Shown one piece after another: positions 18,005-26,726 of a DNA stretch of 64,000 bases (the first letter of the stretch is position 1; each line of letters opens with the position of its first letter). Below the pieces are notes generated by a model. It had not been told where the DNA came from. It made no database searches and saw only the letters and a program-made list of their open reading frames with translations. The position numbers were made by a program, and so were the translations under genes. Source of the stretch: Blastopirellula marina (GTDB lineage: Bacteria > Planctomycetota > Planctomycetia > Pirellulales > Pirellulaceae); assembly GCF_002967715.1 (NCBI RefSeq), contig NZ_PUIA01000035.1:186001-250000 (forward strand), in the 5' to 3' direction.

Positions 18005-18385
18005 ATGAAACGCATTTTCCTCAACACGATCCTTGGCATCGGTCTCCTTTCCGGCAGCACCTGGCTTTATGTTGGTCAAACCCAGGCCAACCGCCCGATC
18101 GAACTGCCGGCGTCGAACATCCCGGCCGCGCGCAAAACTCACACCGAGCCGATCATCTACTTCTTCACCCGCGACGACTGCCTCTATTGCCGGCCGATGC
18201 ACCGTCTGGCCAATCAACTGCACCAGCAAGGTCACACCATCTACGTGGTCGACGCGTCGCGGCAAGACCTCGTTCGCCGCTATGGCGTTAGCGCATATCC
18301 GACGTTTCTGGTGATCGAAGGAGACACAATCGTCCGCCGCGTGATCGGCCTGACCACGAAGGAGCGGATCCTTGGTCAGCATTAA
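18005..18385 (+). CDS. Membrane-anchored thioredoxin-like protein
   Basis: 126 residues. N-terminal signal/anchor (FLNTILGIGLLSGSTWLYVG), then a thioredoxin fold: beta strand PIIYFFTRDD, active-site CLYC (about 59-62) and the cis-Pro loop VSAYPTFLVIEG. The fold and CxxC point to a periplasmic-side thiol oxidoreductase. It sits between the papain-like peptidase and the holin-like gene; keeping a catalytic Cys reduced is one possible link, which is inference. Confidence 0.75.
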   Translation: MKRIFLNTILGIGLLSGSTWLYVGQTQANRPIELPASNIPAARKTHTEPIIYFFTRDDCLYCRPMHRLANQLHQQGHTIYVVDASRQDLVRRYGVSAYPTFLVIEGDTIVRRVIGLTTKERILGQH

Positions 18386-18725
18386 ACGAAAACTCACGCG
18401 TGCAGAGCGTCGCAAACGTGCGTTCGCCACCCAAGCCAAGGCCCACATGGCCCGCCGCTTTGGGCACTTTCCCGCGGACTTTCGCGACCGCGTCATCGAG
18501 GCAGCCCTCGAGCATTGGCCGCACGAACTCACAAGCACGCACCGCGCGACCAACGTCAACCGTATCTTTCGCGATGCACGCTTCCGCCGCGAACTGGGCT
18601 TTTCGCCCCTTACCTGGTGGCTGCTCGGCCTGGCCGTGAAAGCGATCCTCGCCGCGCTGATCGACTACTGGTTCACCACCCAGCAGCCAACGACATCACC
18701 AACACCCATGGAACACAACCAATGA
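18372..18725 (+). CDS. Basic protein with C-terminal membrane segment
   Basis: 117 residues from TTG at 18372, supported by AAGGAG at 18359-18364 (7-base spacing); it overlaps the thioredoxin-like gene by 14 bases. The N-terminal half is strongly basic (IKRKLTRAERRKRAFATQAK) and the C-terminal half has one hydrophobic helix (LTWWLLGLAVKAILAALIDY) and a Pro/Thr tail. Stop overlaps the next start (ATGA). Possibly a lysis-module accessory protein. Confidence 0.55.
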   Translation: MVSIKRKLTRAERRKRAFATQAKAHMARRFGHFPADFRDRVIEAALEHWPHELTSTHRATNVNRIFRDARFRRELGFSPLTWWLLGLAVKAILAALIDYWFTTQQPTTSPTPMEHNQ

Positions 18726-19123
18726 CCATTCCCACACTCGGCGAGCAACTCGCCGCTACGCTGACCAACGTGCTGGTATACCTCGCCACGCCGATCTTCT
18801 CGGCGGCCTTGGCTGTACTGGCCGTGACCGACAACACCGTGCTCGGCACGCTGATCTCGTCCCTCGGTTCGAGCGGCCTCATGGCGTGGCTGATTTACTA
18901 CTACGTCAAGGTCGAACGCCCGCGACTCGATAAGCGGCAAGACGCCAAAGACCTGACCACCCAGCGCCACTACGAAGGGATCATCGACCGCATCGAGGCC
19001 AACGACAAAGAGAAAAACGAAAAGCTCTGCCGCTCGCTCCATGAAGTCTCAACCGCCCTGAAAACGCAAGGCCAACAGTTCCAAGAAATGGCCTCGGCCT
19101 GCCAGTCGCAAGCGTCCGAGTAA
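18722..19123 (+). CDS. Holin-like membrane protein
   Basis: 134 residues; ATGA overlap with the previous gene. Two hydrophobic helices (about 12-35 and 42-62, ending LMAWLIYYYVKVERPRLDKR), then a charged coiled coil to the C-terminus. Small size, two adjacent helices, charged tail and position before the terminase genes suit a holin or a superinfection/antiholin-type protein. No sequence family is assigned. Confidence 0.5.
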   Translation: MTIPTLGEQLAATLTNVLVYLATPIFSAALAVLAVTDNTVLGTLISSLGSSGLMAWLIYYYVKVERPRLDKRQDAKDLTTQRHYEGIIDRIEANDKEKNEKLCRSLHEVSTALKTQGQQFQEMASACQSQASE

Positions 19124-19343
19124 AAGCCGCAGGCACCACGCTCAAGTCTTCTTGGGCGTACCTTCCCCATGCTCGTAGGATGGCTACGCCTTCCCAGGCG
19201 ATAGCCATTTTCCAGCGTCCCAACATGGCTATCCGAAGAAGACGCCGGTAGACATCCTACGACTTTCATTCTCTCGGTGAACTCGGTGTCTAATCCCCAT
19301 CGGCACGTACTCGCAACTCAACCCGACAAACAGGAGACTTCCC
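19124..19343. repeat. Repeat block: family B followed by family A
   Basis: Family B variant at 19131-19163 (CCACGCTCAAG-tctt-CTTGGGCGTA), then a family A copy at 19174-19262 about ten bases later. The same B-then-A order recurs at 25077, 26359, 33738 and 35064. Confidence 0.75.
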
Positions 19344-19730
19344 ATGATCTGTTTCGCGCCACTCGATTCCCCCCCAACTACGGCCATCACCAAGAAACCC
19401 GGCTACCACATCACCCAGAAAGCATACGACTTGGCCCTTAACGTTCCCCAGCAGATCGCCGATGACGACGACGTCGACCCGAAAGTTCGCCTGACGGCCG
19501 CCAAAGAGATTCGCGCCGTCATCGATCACGCGCACGAGCTCGAACTGATCGCGCTGCAGCGTAAAGCCCTGGAAAACAACGACAACACCACCAACGCGGT
19601 GATTGTCCGCGAAGACGAAACCTTTTTTGATAACAAGGCCCATGAACAAGCTCAGCAGTCGCATCACGAAGGTTCAAGCTGCGAAGAAGAACAGTATCCG
19701 CGACCAGACCCGGCTGATCCGACTTCCTAA
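19344..19730 (+). CDS. Probable terminase small subunit
   Basis: 128 residues, helical, beginning MICFAPLDSPPTTAITKKPG. Central part (YDLALNVPQQIADDDDVDPK then VRLTAAKEIRAVIDHAHELE) resembles the helical oligomerisation region of small terminase subunits. The call rests mainly on position: its 3' end overlaps the large terminase gene by 89 bases. The last 25 residues are low-complexity acidic and may be an unselected tail. Confidence 0.5.
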   Translation: MICFAPLDSPPTTAITKKPGYHITQKAYDLALNVPQQIADDDDVDPKVRLTAAKEIRAVIDHAHELELIALQRKALENNDNTTNAVIVREDETFFDNKAHEQAQQSHHEGSSCEEEQYPRPDPADPTS

Positions 19731-20955
19731 ACCACTACCGCACCAACAGCAACTGATCCGCGATCCGCATCGCCACAAAACGGCCATCTGTGGAAGACGC
19801 TGGGGCAAAACGGGTGCTGGCTTGCCGGCCTGCGTCAAGGGTCACGGGCACCCCGATCCGCAGCATCCACAGCACCTCAAGGGGGCGCTCGACGGAGGCA
19901 ACATCTGGTGGGTCGCGCCGACGTTTGTCATCACGCAGAAGATCGAGCGCGACTTGATCAAGTGCTTCGCGCGTTCCGGCTTCGAATACCACAAAACCGA
20001 TCACCGCATCCAGCTAAGCACCGGAGGCAGCGTGACCGTTCGCACGGCCGCTTCGCCGGCCAGCCTCCGCGGCGATGGTCTCGATGGCGTCGTGTACGAC
20101 GAAGCGGCGTTCGGCTCGGTCGATACGTGGCGCGAAGCGCTGCGGCCGGCGTTGGTCGACAAGCAAGGCTGGTCCCTGTTCCTCACGTCTCCCAACGGAC
20201 CGAACTGGGTGAAAGATCGCTTCGATCTGGCCCTGGTCGATCCGGTCAACTATCGCTCGTGGCAATGTCCCTCGACCGACAACCCGCTGGTGACGGCGGC
20301 CGAGATGGAACGATTACGCCGAGAGGTGGGAGACCGGGCCTATCAGCAGGAGATGCTCGCCCAGTTCCTTGATAGCGAAGGGGCCGAGTTCGCTGGCTAC
20401 TACTTTCAGTACCCGAACTTCTGGTTCCATGATTGGCCGCCGCAAAACGAAATCCGGTTTCGCGTGCTGGCCGTCGATCCCTCCAAGGGAAGGAACGAAA
20501 AGGCGGACTACACCGCGATCGTCGATTTGTGCGTGAGCCGCCCAGGGCACGTTTACATCGACGCCCACATCGAACGGCTCGACCTCAGCCGCATTGCCCA
20601 GCGTATCACCGATGTCGCCGTCGCCACGCGGCCGATCGGGCTGATCATTGAAGCCAACCAGTTTCAAGAGCTGCTCGTGCACATGATCAAACCGCTGGCC
20701 TTCGACCGCGGGCTCGACCTGAACATCTTCCCTTCGACCAACACCGAAAACAAAACGTCCCGCATCCGGGCGATGCTCACGCCGTACCTGGCCCGCGGCG
20801 AACTGCACTTCAAACAAAACAGCCGCGGCGCAAAGCTACTCGTCGAGCAACTCCGCGAGTTCCCCTGCGGCCCCCACGACGACGGCCCCGACGCCCTGGA
20901 ACTCGGATTGCGTCTACTAGCCCACATCAACAACGGAGGAGGACCGACCCTATGA
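19642..20955 (+). CDS. Phage terminase large subunit
   Basis: 437 residues from the ATG at 19642. ATPase domain: adenine motif near LPHQQQLI, Walker A GRRWGKT (51-57), Walker B VVYDE (150-154), coupling motif FLTSPNG. Nuclease domain (RNase H-like): Asp279 in VLAVDPSKGR, Glu337 in LIIEANQF and Asp413/414 in PHDDGPDALE. It packages DNA into the prohead through the portal. Catalytic residues all present, so it could be functional. Stop overlaps the next start. Confidence 0.95.
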   Translation: MNKLSSRITKVQAAKKNSIRDQTRLIRLPKPLPHQQQLIRDPHRHKTAICGRRWGKTGAGLPACVKGHGHPDPQHPQHLKGALDGGNIWWVAPTFVITQKIERDLIKCFARSGFEYHKTDHRIQLSTGGSVTVRTAASPASLRGDGLDGVVYDEAAFGSVDTWREALRPALVDKQGWSLFLTSPNGPNWVKDRFDLALVDPVNYRSWQCPSTDNPLVTAAEMERLRREVGDRAYQQEMLAQFLDSEGAEFAGYYFQYPNFWFHDWPPQNEIRFRVLAVDPSKGRNEKADYTAIVDLCVSRPGHVYIDAHIERLDLSRIAQRITDVAVATRPIGLIIEANQFQELLVHMIKPLAFDRGLDLNIFPSTNTENKTSRIRAMLTPYLARGELHFKQNSRGAKLLVEQLREFPCGPHDDGPDALELGLRLLAHINNGGGPTL

Positions 20956-21137
20956 ACCGCAGAAACCTGGAACACGCCAAAGCAATGCGCATCGAACGAC
21001 TGTTACGCGAAGGCTACGCCCTGAGAAACATCGCCCGCATCGTCGGCACCAGCTACAACACCGTCGCGCGCTACAAACGGCGACTCGATGCAACCAATTC
21101 CTGTCCCCTCGCCCCTCAGGGGAGAGGGCTAGGGTGA
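20952..21137 (+). CDS. Mini helix-turn-helix protein
   Basis: 61 residues; ATGA overlap with terL. MRIERLLREGYALRNIARIV then GTSYNTVARYKRRL is a resolvase-type helix-turn-helix resembling that of the 5504 gene. The last 13 residues (CPLAPQGRGLG region) are encoded by an intergenic repeat word (TCCCCTCGCCCCTCAGGGGA), so the original C-terminus may have been replaced. Small regulator or DNA-binding packaging accessory. Confidence 0.5.
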   Translation: MNRRNLEHAKAMRIERLLREGYALRNIARIVGTSYNTVARYKRRLDATNSCPLAPQGRGLG

Positions 21138-21429
21138 GGGGCGAACCAGGTACCAGCGACCAAGAACTAAGAACCGCGGACCTGCGCAGATAGGCGTGGA
21201 TAAGAGAAGAAAGAATCAAACGAATCCGGGAGCCACTCCCAAGACTGCTTGGGCGTGCTTTCAACACAGAAGGAAGAACAAGCCACAGTGTTCAAAGAGA
21301 ACACCGAAAGAAGAATTCCTTGCTGAAAATGTATTTGAAAGCTGGCAGCGCGATCCCTATGTTAGAGGACGCACTCGTTGCCCACTGGCAGCGCCGCATA
21401 TCATCCTGTTTGCCTCTGACATCATCCCC
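21138..21429. repeat. Repeat block downstream of terL
   Basis: The CCCTCAGGGGAGAGGG word (21102-21140), a GATAGGCG word near 21190, a family B variant (21227-21262) and a degraded CACAG...GAACACCGA word. No gene. Confidence 0.55.
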
Positions 21430-21795
21430 ATGAACTTTCAGCAGAAATATCCAATCGGGACACTATTTTTGGATGCCCTGTTCGCGACGCTATTGGCCGT
21501 CGTCGGATTATCGATCGCAGGCGTCATCCAAGAATCGGTAACGCCCAGCGCCCGCTGGATGTATCCCATCTGGGGAACGATCGGAATGGTGCCTGTTCTA
21601 TGCTACATGCAATTACGCGGCGTGGGCAACTTCGACAAGTGGGACGCACTGTTCGCCTTGCCGATCCCGATCGTCCTCGCCGTGGTCGTTTACTTCTATG
21701 GCGATCAATACATCATGTTCGTCATGATGCTGTTGATTTTCCTCTCCCGGTGGGCCAAAGATTGGCTCATGCCATCCGCGGTGCAAGAACAGTAA
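21430..21795 (+). CDS. Four-helix membrane protein, paralogue 1
   Basis: 121 residues, about four hydrophobic segments (LDALFATLLAVVGLSIAGVI; MYPIWGTIGMVPVLCYMQL; LFALPIPIVLAVVVYFYG; IMFVMMLLIFLSRWA). Shares the pattern VTP..W....W.TIG..P..CY.Q.RG...F..WD with the next gene, so the two are tandem paralogues. Not phage-like; sits between terL and portal genes. Confidence 0.6.
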   Translation: MNFQQKYPIGTLFLDALFATLLAVVGLSIAGVIQESVTPSARWMYPIWGTIGMVPVLCYMQLRGVGNFDKWDALFALPIPIVLAVVVYFYGDQYIMFVMMLLIFLSRWAKDWLMPSAVQEQ

Positions 21796-21842
21796 CTTTA
21801 CGAATCCAAACCACGTTCTCGAACACCTTAGTTCTCCATCCT

Positions 21843-22214
21843 ATGAGCATTGAGAAAGAATTCCCGGCCCTGCAACTGATGATCGACGTCGGAGTTGGCT
21901 ACGTACTTTTCCAAGTGGCAAACTATTTCGCCGTGTTTGTTGAGAATACAGTAACGCCTGACCAAAGTTGGCTTCACCTCACATGGTTTACAATTGGATT
22001 GCTCCCACTCGTGTGTTATCTGCAATATCGCGGAATCTGCCGATTCACACGCTGGGACCTTCTATTGTTAGCACCAATACCCTCCATCGTGGGCGTCTCA
22101 AGTTTGCTCATTGGCGTTGAGGCCAGTTCGTATCTTGTTTTTCCGCTTGCGTTGATCTCATTAGTCATTCGAATTCTCTTCGTGCCGAAACCGACACCGA
22201 TCGAGAAACGTTAA
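21843..22214 (+). CDS. Four-helix membrane protein, paralogue 2
   Basis: 123 residues, same topology and motif spacing as the 21430 gene (VTPDQSWLHLTWFTIGLLPL then VCYLQYRGICRFTRWD). AT-richer than its neighbour. Function unknown. The pair probably arose by duplication of a host-type gene inside or near the phage cluster. Confidence 0.6.
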   Translation: MSIEKEFPALQLMIDVGVGYVLFQVANYFAVFVENTVTPDQSWLHLTWFTIGLLPLVCYLQYRGICRFTRWDLLLLAPIPSIVGVSSLLIGVEASSYLVFPLALISLVIRILFVPKPTPIEKR

Positions 22215-22501
22215 GCCGGGTACCACGCCCAAGTCTTCTTGCGCGTGCTTTCAACGATCGAGAAGAGTTAAGCCACAGAGTTCACAGAGTTCACAGAGTT
22301 CACAGAGAACACCGAGAGTCGTTGTCTCCACGTGCCTCTTAGCCCTGAAAGGGCGGCAGAAAATAGCCAGGGGCGTGAGCCCCTGGTAGACCGCCCACAC
22401 AAATCGCAAGCCCTGGAAGGGCGACCAAAACAACACATCAAAGCTTCCGTCGCCCGGTTAGTGCTCGTCGATCAAGAAGAGTTGAGCCACAACAAGTCAC
22501 T
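22215..22501. repeat. Repeat block: families B, C and E
   Basis: Family B (22217-22252), a CACAGAGTTCACAGAGTTCA tandem word (about 22273-22305), and family E words TAGCCCTGAAAGGGCGG and CCAGGGGCGTGAGCCCCTGG (about 22338-22388), the latter a perfect short hairpin. Confidence 0.65.
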
Positions 22502-23293
22502 TCACAGTGGTGGAGTTACCGTCTTCCCGTCCCACTTTTTGACGCTACCGATGGGGACAAACAAGGGAATATCAGTTCGGAAGGTGTATGGACCTCCGGC
22601 CTTGAGTCGGTAGTCCGGATTGGCTTCGTGCGTGGTTTTATGTTCGTCGAGCCACTTCGTAGCCATTGCGACAAACTGATCGTCATCCTCGGCAGCAATA
22701 CCCAGCGGCTCCATTCCGCGCCGTAGTGCCGTGGCCAACCGCTTGCGATTCTCCTTCGACTTGGAAATCGCATAAGCATCGCAGAGAACTCGCACGCCTT
22801 TTCCCTTCGTTGAATCGGCGGGATGAAGCGTTAACGCACTTTCGATCGATTCTCCTAACCCCATCCGGTCCGCCGGACAGTTCACCGCCAAGACATGGGG
22901 CAGACTTTCGACGTCCTTTGTTCGCAGGAAACCAAAAATGAAATCATTGCGAAGACGCAAATATTGATCCGGGAAGGGCTCGTGTCCCAATTCCTGTAAC
23001 ACGATCGCTCGATCGTACTGCTTACCCGCGAGGTATTGCTTAACAACTTGGTAGGTCAAGTCGCCTGAGAGCTGGTAGGCACTCTTGGGATCGTCAGGCA
23101 TTTCAGCATGGCGAATGGCCTCCGCCGCTCGACGGTCTAGCTCTTTCAGTAAAGTGAACTGACTTTCATCAGACTCACGTCGGTCAGGAACGCCCTTGTC
23201 CTGCGCCATTCCAACAATCGTTAAGAATCCAACAACCAGCGACGCGGAAACGAGCATCGTCCCAAGACGCGGAAAAACTTTGTTCGTGGACAT
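22502..23293 (-). CDS. Secreted hypothetical protein (host type)
   Basis: 263 residues from the ATG at 23293 (MSTNKVFPRLG), chosen because a signal-like stretch LGTMLVSASLVVGFLTIVGM follows; an ATG 10 codons upstream is possible. Helical, TPR-like body (DLTYQVVKQYLAGKQYDRAI; LATALRRGMEPLGIA). No recognised family. It runs opposite to the phage genes between terL and portal and looks like a host gene. Confidence 0.55.
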   Translation of the reverse strand: MSTNKVFPRLGTMLVSASLVVGFLTIVGMAQDKGVPDRRESDESQFTLLKELDRRAAEAIRHAEMPDDPKSAYQLSGDLTYQVVKQYLAGKQYDRAIVLQELGHEPFPDQYLRLRNDFIFGFLRTKDVESLPHVLAVNCPADRMGLGESIESALTLHPADSTKGKGVRVLCDAYAISKSKENRKRLATALRRGMEPLGIAAEDDDQFVAMATKWLDEHKTTHEANPDYRLKAGGPYTFRTDIPLFVPIGSVKKWDGKTVTPPL

Positions 23294-23512
23294 CGTTCTG
23301 AGTTCTCCATCACGGACAGCCATTCGTATTCCACCGTCACATCCTACGGCGATTACTGTGGCAACACAATTTCAATCCCTTTCCCCATCCGCCTAGGTCC
23401 GCGGTTAGATTTCCGACTTCCTCCGTCCTCTCGGTGGCTCACTCAACTTTTTTCCAATTTATTTCCCGGTGGTACTTTTTAACGGAAGCGCTTTCCGAAG
23501 ATATTCACTCCC

Positions 23513-25075
23513 ATGACACACGCAAACCATTCTTCTACCGATTACGTGCACGAGGCCAGCCAGCTTCGAGCACGGTTAGAGACGCACTTTTTGCGTCAGG
23601 AACTAGCGCTGGTCGAGAACACTTCCCACTCTCCGCCGCGCGTCATTCAAGAATCGTTTCCCGAGCCTGCCCCTGTGCGGCAGGGCTTCGCGGAACTTCC
23701 CTTCGGGCAAGCGGGGCCGGTGCTGCCAGACATCGCAACCGACCGGGCCGACGGCGATTTGCGGCCGGTGTTCAGTACCGAGTGGCAGCTGGCCGAACTC
23801 CGTGGGGCGGCTCGCTCGCTGGCCAACAGCTCGTACGGAACCGGTATCGTCGATGGGCTGACCAGCTACATCGTGCGGACCGGGTTCGATTACCAGGCCA
23901 CCCCGATCCGTGGACATAATACGCCGCAACCATTGATCGCCGACGTGCAGCGAATCATTCGCAACCTGCTGGACGACAACCAGTGGCAACTCGATTTCGA
24001 GCAGCAACTGTGTGCCGCGCAGCATGTCGACGGCGAGATCATTCTGGTACTCGAAGAAGACGCCGGCAGCGTTCGCATTCGCCGCGCCGAGCCGGCCTGG
24101 CTCACCGAACCCGCCGACAAGGCGTACCTCGAGCGTCGATTGGAAACGACCACGCCCCTCAACTGGAAGTACGGCATCGCCACCGATCCGCACGACGCCT
24201 CGCGACCGCGCGGCTATTTTATTCAGTGGAATGCCGACCCGAGTGCGTGGCGGTTCTATTCGCCTGCCCGCGTGGTGCATATCAAAAGCAACACGCCCCG
24301 GCATGTGAAGCGCGGGCTGACCGACTTTTACCCGGTCGTCACCGAACTGGCCGACGCCGTCGCACTCAACCACCGCATGAGCCGTGGGGCCGCGATTCAG
24401 GCTTCCATCGCCATGATCATCGAAGCGGTCCAAGGCGCTGGCAGCGGACTGGGGATTGGCGATCCCACGCACATCGGCGCAAGTCTCGCGCGGCCTAATG
24501 GTACGGCAGGCCAATCCATTTCGGCCAGCGGCCGCTACGCCAGCGAGCGTCGTAGCGATTGGCACGAAGGGATGATCATCGACACGAAAGGCAAAAAGTT
24601 CCAGGCCGGCCCGATGGGGGGCGCTCAGTCCGACGGCTTCGTCAAAGTGCTGCAAGCCGGCCTGCGGAGCGTGGGTGTTCGCTGGAACATGCCTGAGTAT
24701 TTGATCTCTGGCGACGCTTCGAACAACAACTACGCCTCGATTTTGGAAGCAGGCAGCCCGTTCGTGTGCCGCATTGAAGCCGAGCAAGAGAAGCTGTGCA
24801 AAGCGTACGAGCGGATGCTGTGGAGCGTCCTGCGAATCCATTTCGAGTTGGGGCGATTGAACCTTCGTCGCTACGGTCTGGCTTGGAACGACCTGCGGCA
24901 ATGCGTGAACCTGATCGTCACCGGCACCAGCCCGATGATCGGCCAGCGCCGCGAATCGTTCGAGGTCGACGCCCAGTTGTACGACCGAGGCCTCATGTCG
25001 GCAGACACCTTAGCCGCCAAGTACGACCTCGACCCCGAAGAAGAACGCGAGAAACGCGACCGTCAGGCTCCCTAG
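23513..25075 (+). CDS. Phage portal protein (lambda/HK97-like)
   Basis: 520 residues. Typical features: an N-terminal helix-rich region leading to LRGAARSLANSSYGTGIVDG, the clip/wing segment AEPAWLTEPADKAYL, AVALNHRMSRGAAIQASIAM and the C-terminal helix MPEYLISGDASNNNYASILE with EAGSPFVCRIEAEQEKLCKA. These match portal proteins that form the dodecameric DNA channel. Length normal. The terminase-portal order is interrupted only by host-type genes. Confidence 0.9.
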   Translation: MTHANHSSTDYVHEASQLRARLETHFLRQELALVENTSHSPPRVIQESFPEPAPVRQGFAELPFGQAGPVLPDIATDRADGDLRPVFSTEWQLAELRGAARSLANSSYGTGIVDGLTSYIVRTGFDYQATPIRGHNTPQPLIADVQRIIRNLLDDNQWQLDFEQQLCAAQHVDGEIILVLEEDAGSVRIRRAEPAWLTEPADKAYLERRLETTTPLNWKYGIATDPHDASRPRGYFIQWNADPSAWRFYSPARVVHIKSNTPRHVKRGLTDFYPVVTELADAVALNHRMSRGAAIQASIAMIIEAVQGAGSGLGIGDPTHIGASLARPNGTAGQSISASGRYASERRSDWHEGMIIDTKGKKFQAGPMGGAQSDGFVKVLQAGLRSVGVRWNMPEYLISGDASNNNYASILEAGSPFVCRIEAEQEKLCKAYERMLWSVLRIHFELGRLNLRRYGLAWNDLRQCVNLIVTGTSPMIGQRRESFEVDAQLYDRGLMSADTLAAKYDLDPEEEREKRDRQAP

Positions 25076-25299
25076 CCCGGATGCCACGCTCAAGTCTGCT
25101 TGGGCGTGCTTTTCCAATGCTCGTAGGATGGCTACGCCCTCTTAGGCGATAGCCAGCTTCCAGCACCCAAGATGGCTATCCGACAAAGACGACGGTAGCC
25201 ATCCTACGACACTTTCCTGTCCTCTCGCCCCTTGGGGGGAGAGGGGACAAGAGTTTCCCAACACACAATCCCATACCTTTCCTAAGGAGTCCCCTGCGC
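25076..25299. repeat. Repeat block: family B, A and F
   Basis: Family B (25077-25113), family A (25122-25209) and a TGTCCTCTCGCCCCTTGGGG word with its inverted GAGAGGGGACA partner (about 25217-25252). Confidence 0.7.
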
Positions 25300-26346
25300 A
25301 TGTCCCATGCCAGCACTACGCAGCCGCTACGTGTTGATACCGAAAACGGCATCATTCACGACGTGAAGATCTGCGGCAATCGATCGAAGAACGGGCGGAT
25401 CTACCCGCCAGAAGTCCTCGCTACGGCCGCGCCGTTGTACGAAGGGGTGACCGTCTATCTGAATCACGGCCTGATGCCTGGCGACGAGCGCGAGATCGAC
25501 GTTCACTTCGGCAACCTGCAGAACGTGCGGATGCAAAATGGCGAACTGTTCGCCGATCTGCACTACGTCACCACCCACCAGCTGGCCGCTTCGATCGTCG
25601 AACGCGCCCAGAAGTTCCCCCGCAACTTCGGCCTTTCCCACGATGCCCAGGTCGAAGCGATCCCCAGCGGCGATCTGCAGCAGGTGCAGCGGATCACCGC
25701 GGTCAACAGTGTCGACCTCGTCACGCGGCCGGCGACCAGCGAAGGACTGTTCGAACAGCAGCAAGCAGCACACACCAGATCCAAGCAAACGTATCGCCGC
25801 GTGCTGAGCGAACTTCCTTTGCAAGAATTCCCCGGCAAGTTCCGCGTGCTGGAAGCCGCCGAACGGGCCAGCGATCCACTCCTGGATCGCGAGATTGAAG
25901 CATCCGAAGAGGCTTCGCTGCGCGATGCGTTGCGGCAAATCGTGCTCGACGCAATCGACGACGTGGACAGCGATCTTCCCACGATCGTGGCCGAGCTTCA
26001 GCGGATCGTCACGCAGCAAAAGCAGCTGCTCGATCTTTCGCCTGAAGAGAAAGACGACCAGCCGCTGACTGAATCGTACAGCCCACAGACTCAATCGCTG
26101 CACGATCAGCTGATCGACTCGGTCTGCCGCGAACTGCGCATCACGCCCAGCGATTCGCTTCGCCGCATGCTGCGTCCCTTAAAGCAGCGCGAGGCGATGC
26201 TCGAGTACCTCGACGGCGGCGAAGTGGCCGCGGTTCTCGAAAGCACCACCCACCCCATCCACGCCGCCACTAGCTACGAGGCCGACGAGTACCAGCCCCC
26301 CAAAGACGAGCACGACTTCCTGGCCCGCCTGCATCTGCCAGGGTAA
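25300..26346 (+). CDS. Prohead protease with C-terminal scaffold-like region
   Basis: 348 residues. Residues about 1-155 show a prohead protease pattern: VKICGNRSKNGRIYPPEVLA, candidate catalytic His in VYLNHGLMPGDE, candidate Ser in NFGLSHDAQVE and the closing strand VNSVDLVTRPATSEGLF. The rest (about 160-348) is acidic and helical, as in scaffold segments that are cleaved during maturation. Placed between portal and major capsid genes, as expected. Catalytic residue assignment is from motif recognition. Confidence 0.8.
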   Translation: MSHASTTQPLRVDTENGIIHDVKICGNRSKNGRIYPPEVLATAAPLYEGVTVYLNHGLMPGDEREIDVHFGNLQNVRMQNGELFADLHYVTTHQLAASIVERAQKFPRNFGLSHDAQVEAIPSGDLQQVQRITAVNSVDLVTRPATSEGLFEQQQAAHTRSKQTYRRVLSELPLQEFPGKFRVLEAAERASDPLLDREIEASEEASLRDALRQIVLDAIDDVDSDLPTIVAELQRIVTQQKQLLDLSPEEKDDQPLTESYSPQTQSLHDQLIDSVCRELRITPSDSLRRMLRPLKQREAMLEYLDGGEVAAVLESTTHPIHAATSYEADEYQPPKDEHDFLARLHLPG

Positions 26347-26726
26347 CGCATCAAACCTCGGGTACCACGCCAAGTCTTCTTGAGGGTGCTTTCTCAATGC
26401 TCGCAGGATGGCTACGCCTTCTTAGGTGATAGCCAGCTTCCAGCGCCCAAGATGGCTATCCGACGAAGACGCCGGTAGCCATCCTACGACCCTACCAGGG
26501 TAAGGAAAATCGCGTCTTAGCCCTGAAAGGGCGGCATGTAATAGCCAGGGGTGTAAGCCCCTGGTGACAAGCCAACAGGAATCGGTAGCCCCAACGGGGC
26601 GACATAGCAGACACACCAATACACCTGCTTCACAACACGCTGCATCGATGTCGCCCCGTTGGGGCTCCGGATGAAAGCTTCTGACGTTCAACCCATTCAC
26701 AAGTTATCTGCAAGAAAGAAACCACC
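26347..26726. repeat. Repeat block: family B, A and E
   Basis: Family B variant (26359-26392), family A (26402-26489), then family E words TTAGCCCTGAAAGGGCGGC (about 26516) and CCAGGGGTGTAAGCCCCTGG (26546-26565) and paired CCCCAACGGGGCGAC / GTCGCCCCGTTGGGG words (about 26590 and 26650). Confidence 0.75.

Noticed and set aside
23603-24901. 432-codon minus-strand ORF across the portal gene
   Set aside because: Antisense shadow in GC-rich DNA; the plus-strand portal protein has clear family motifs and the shadow has none.
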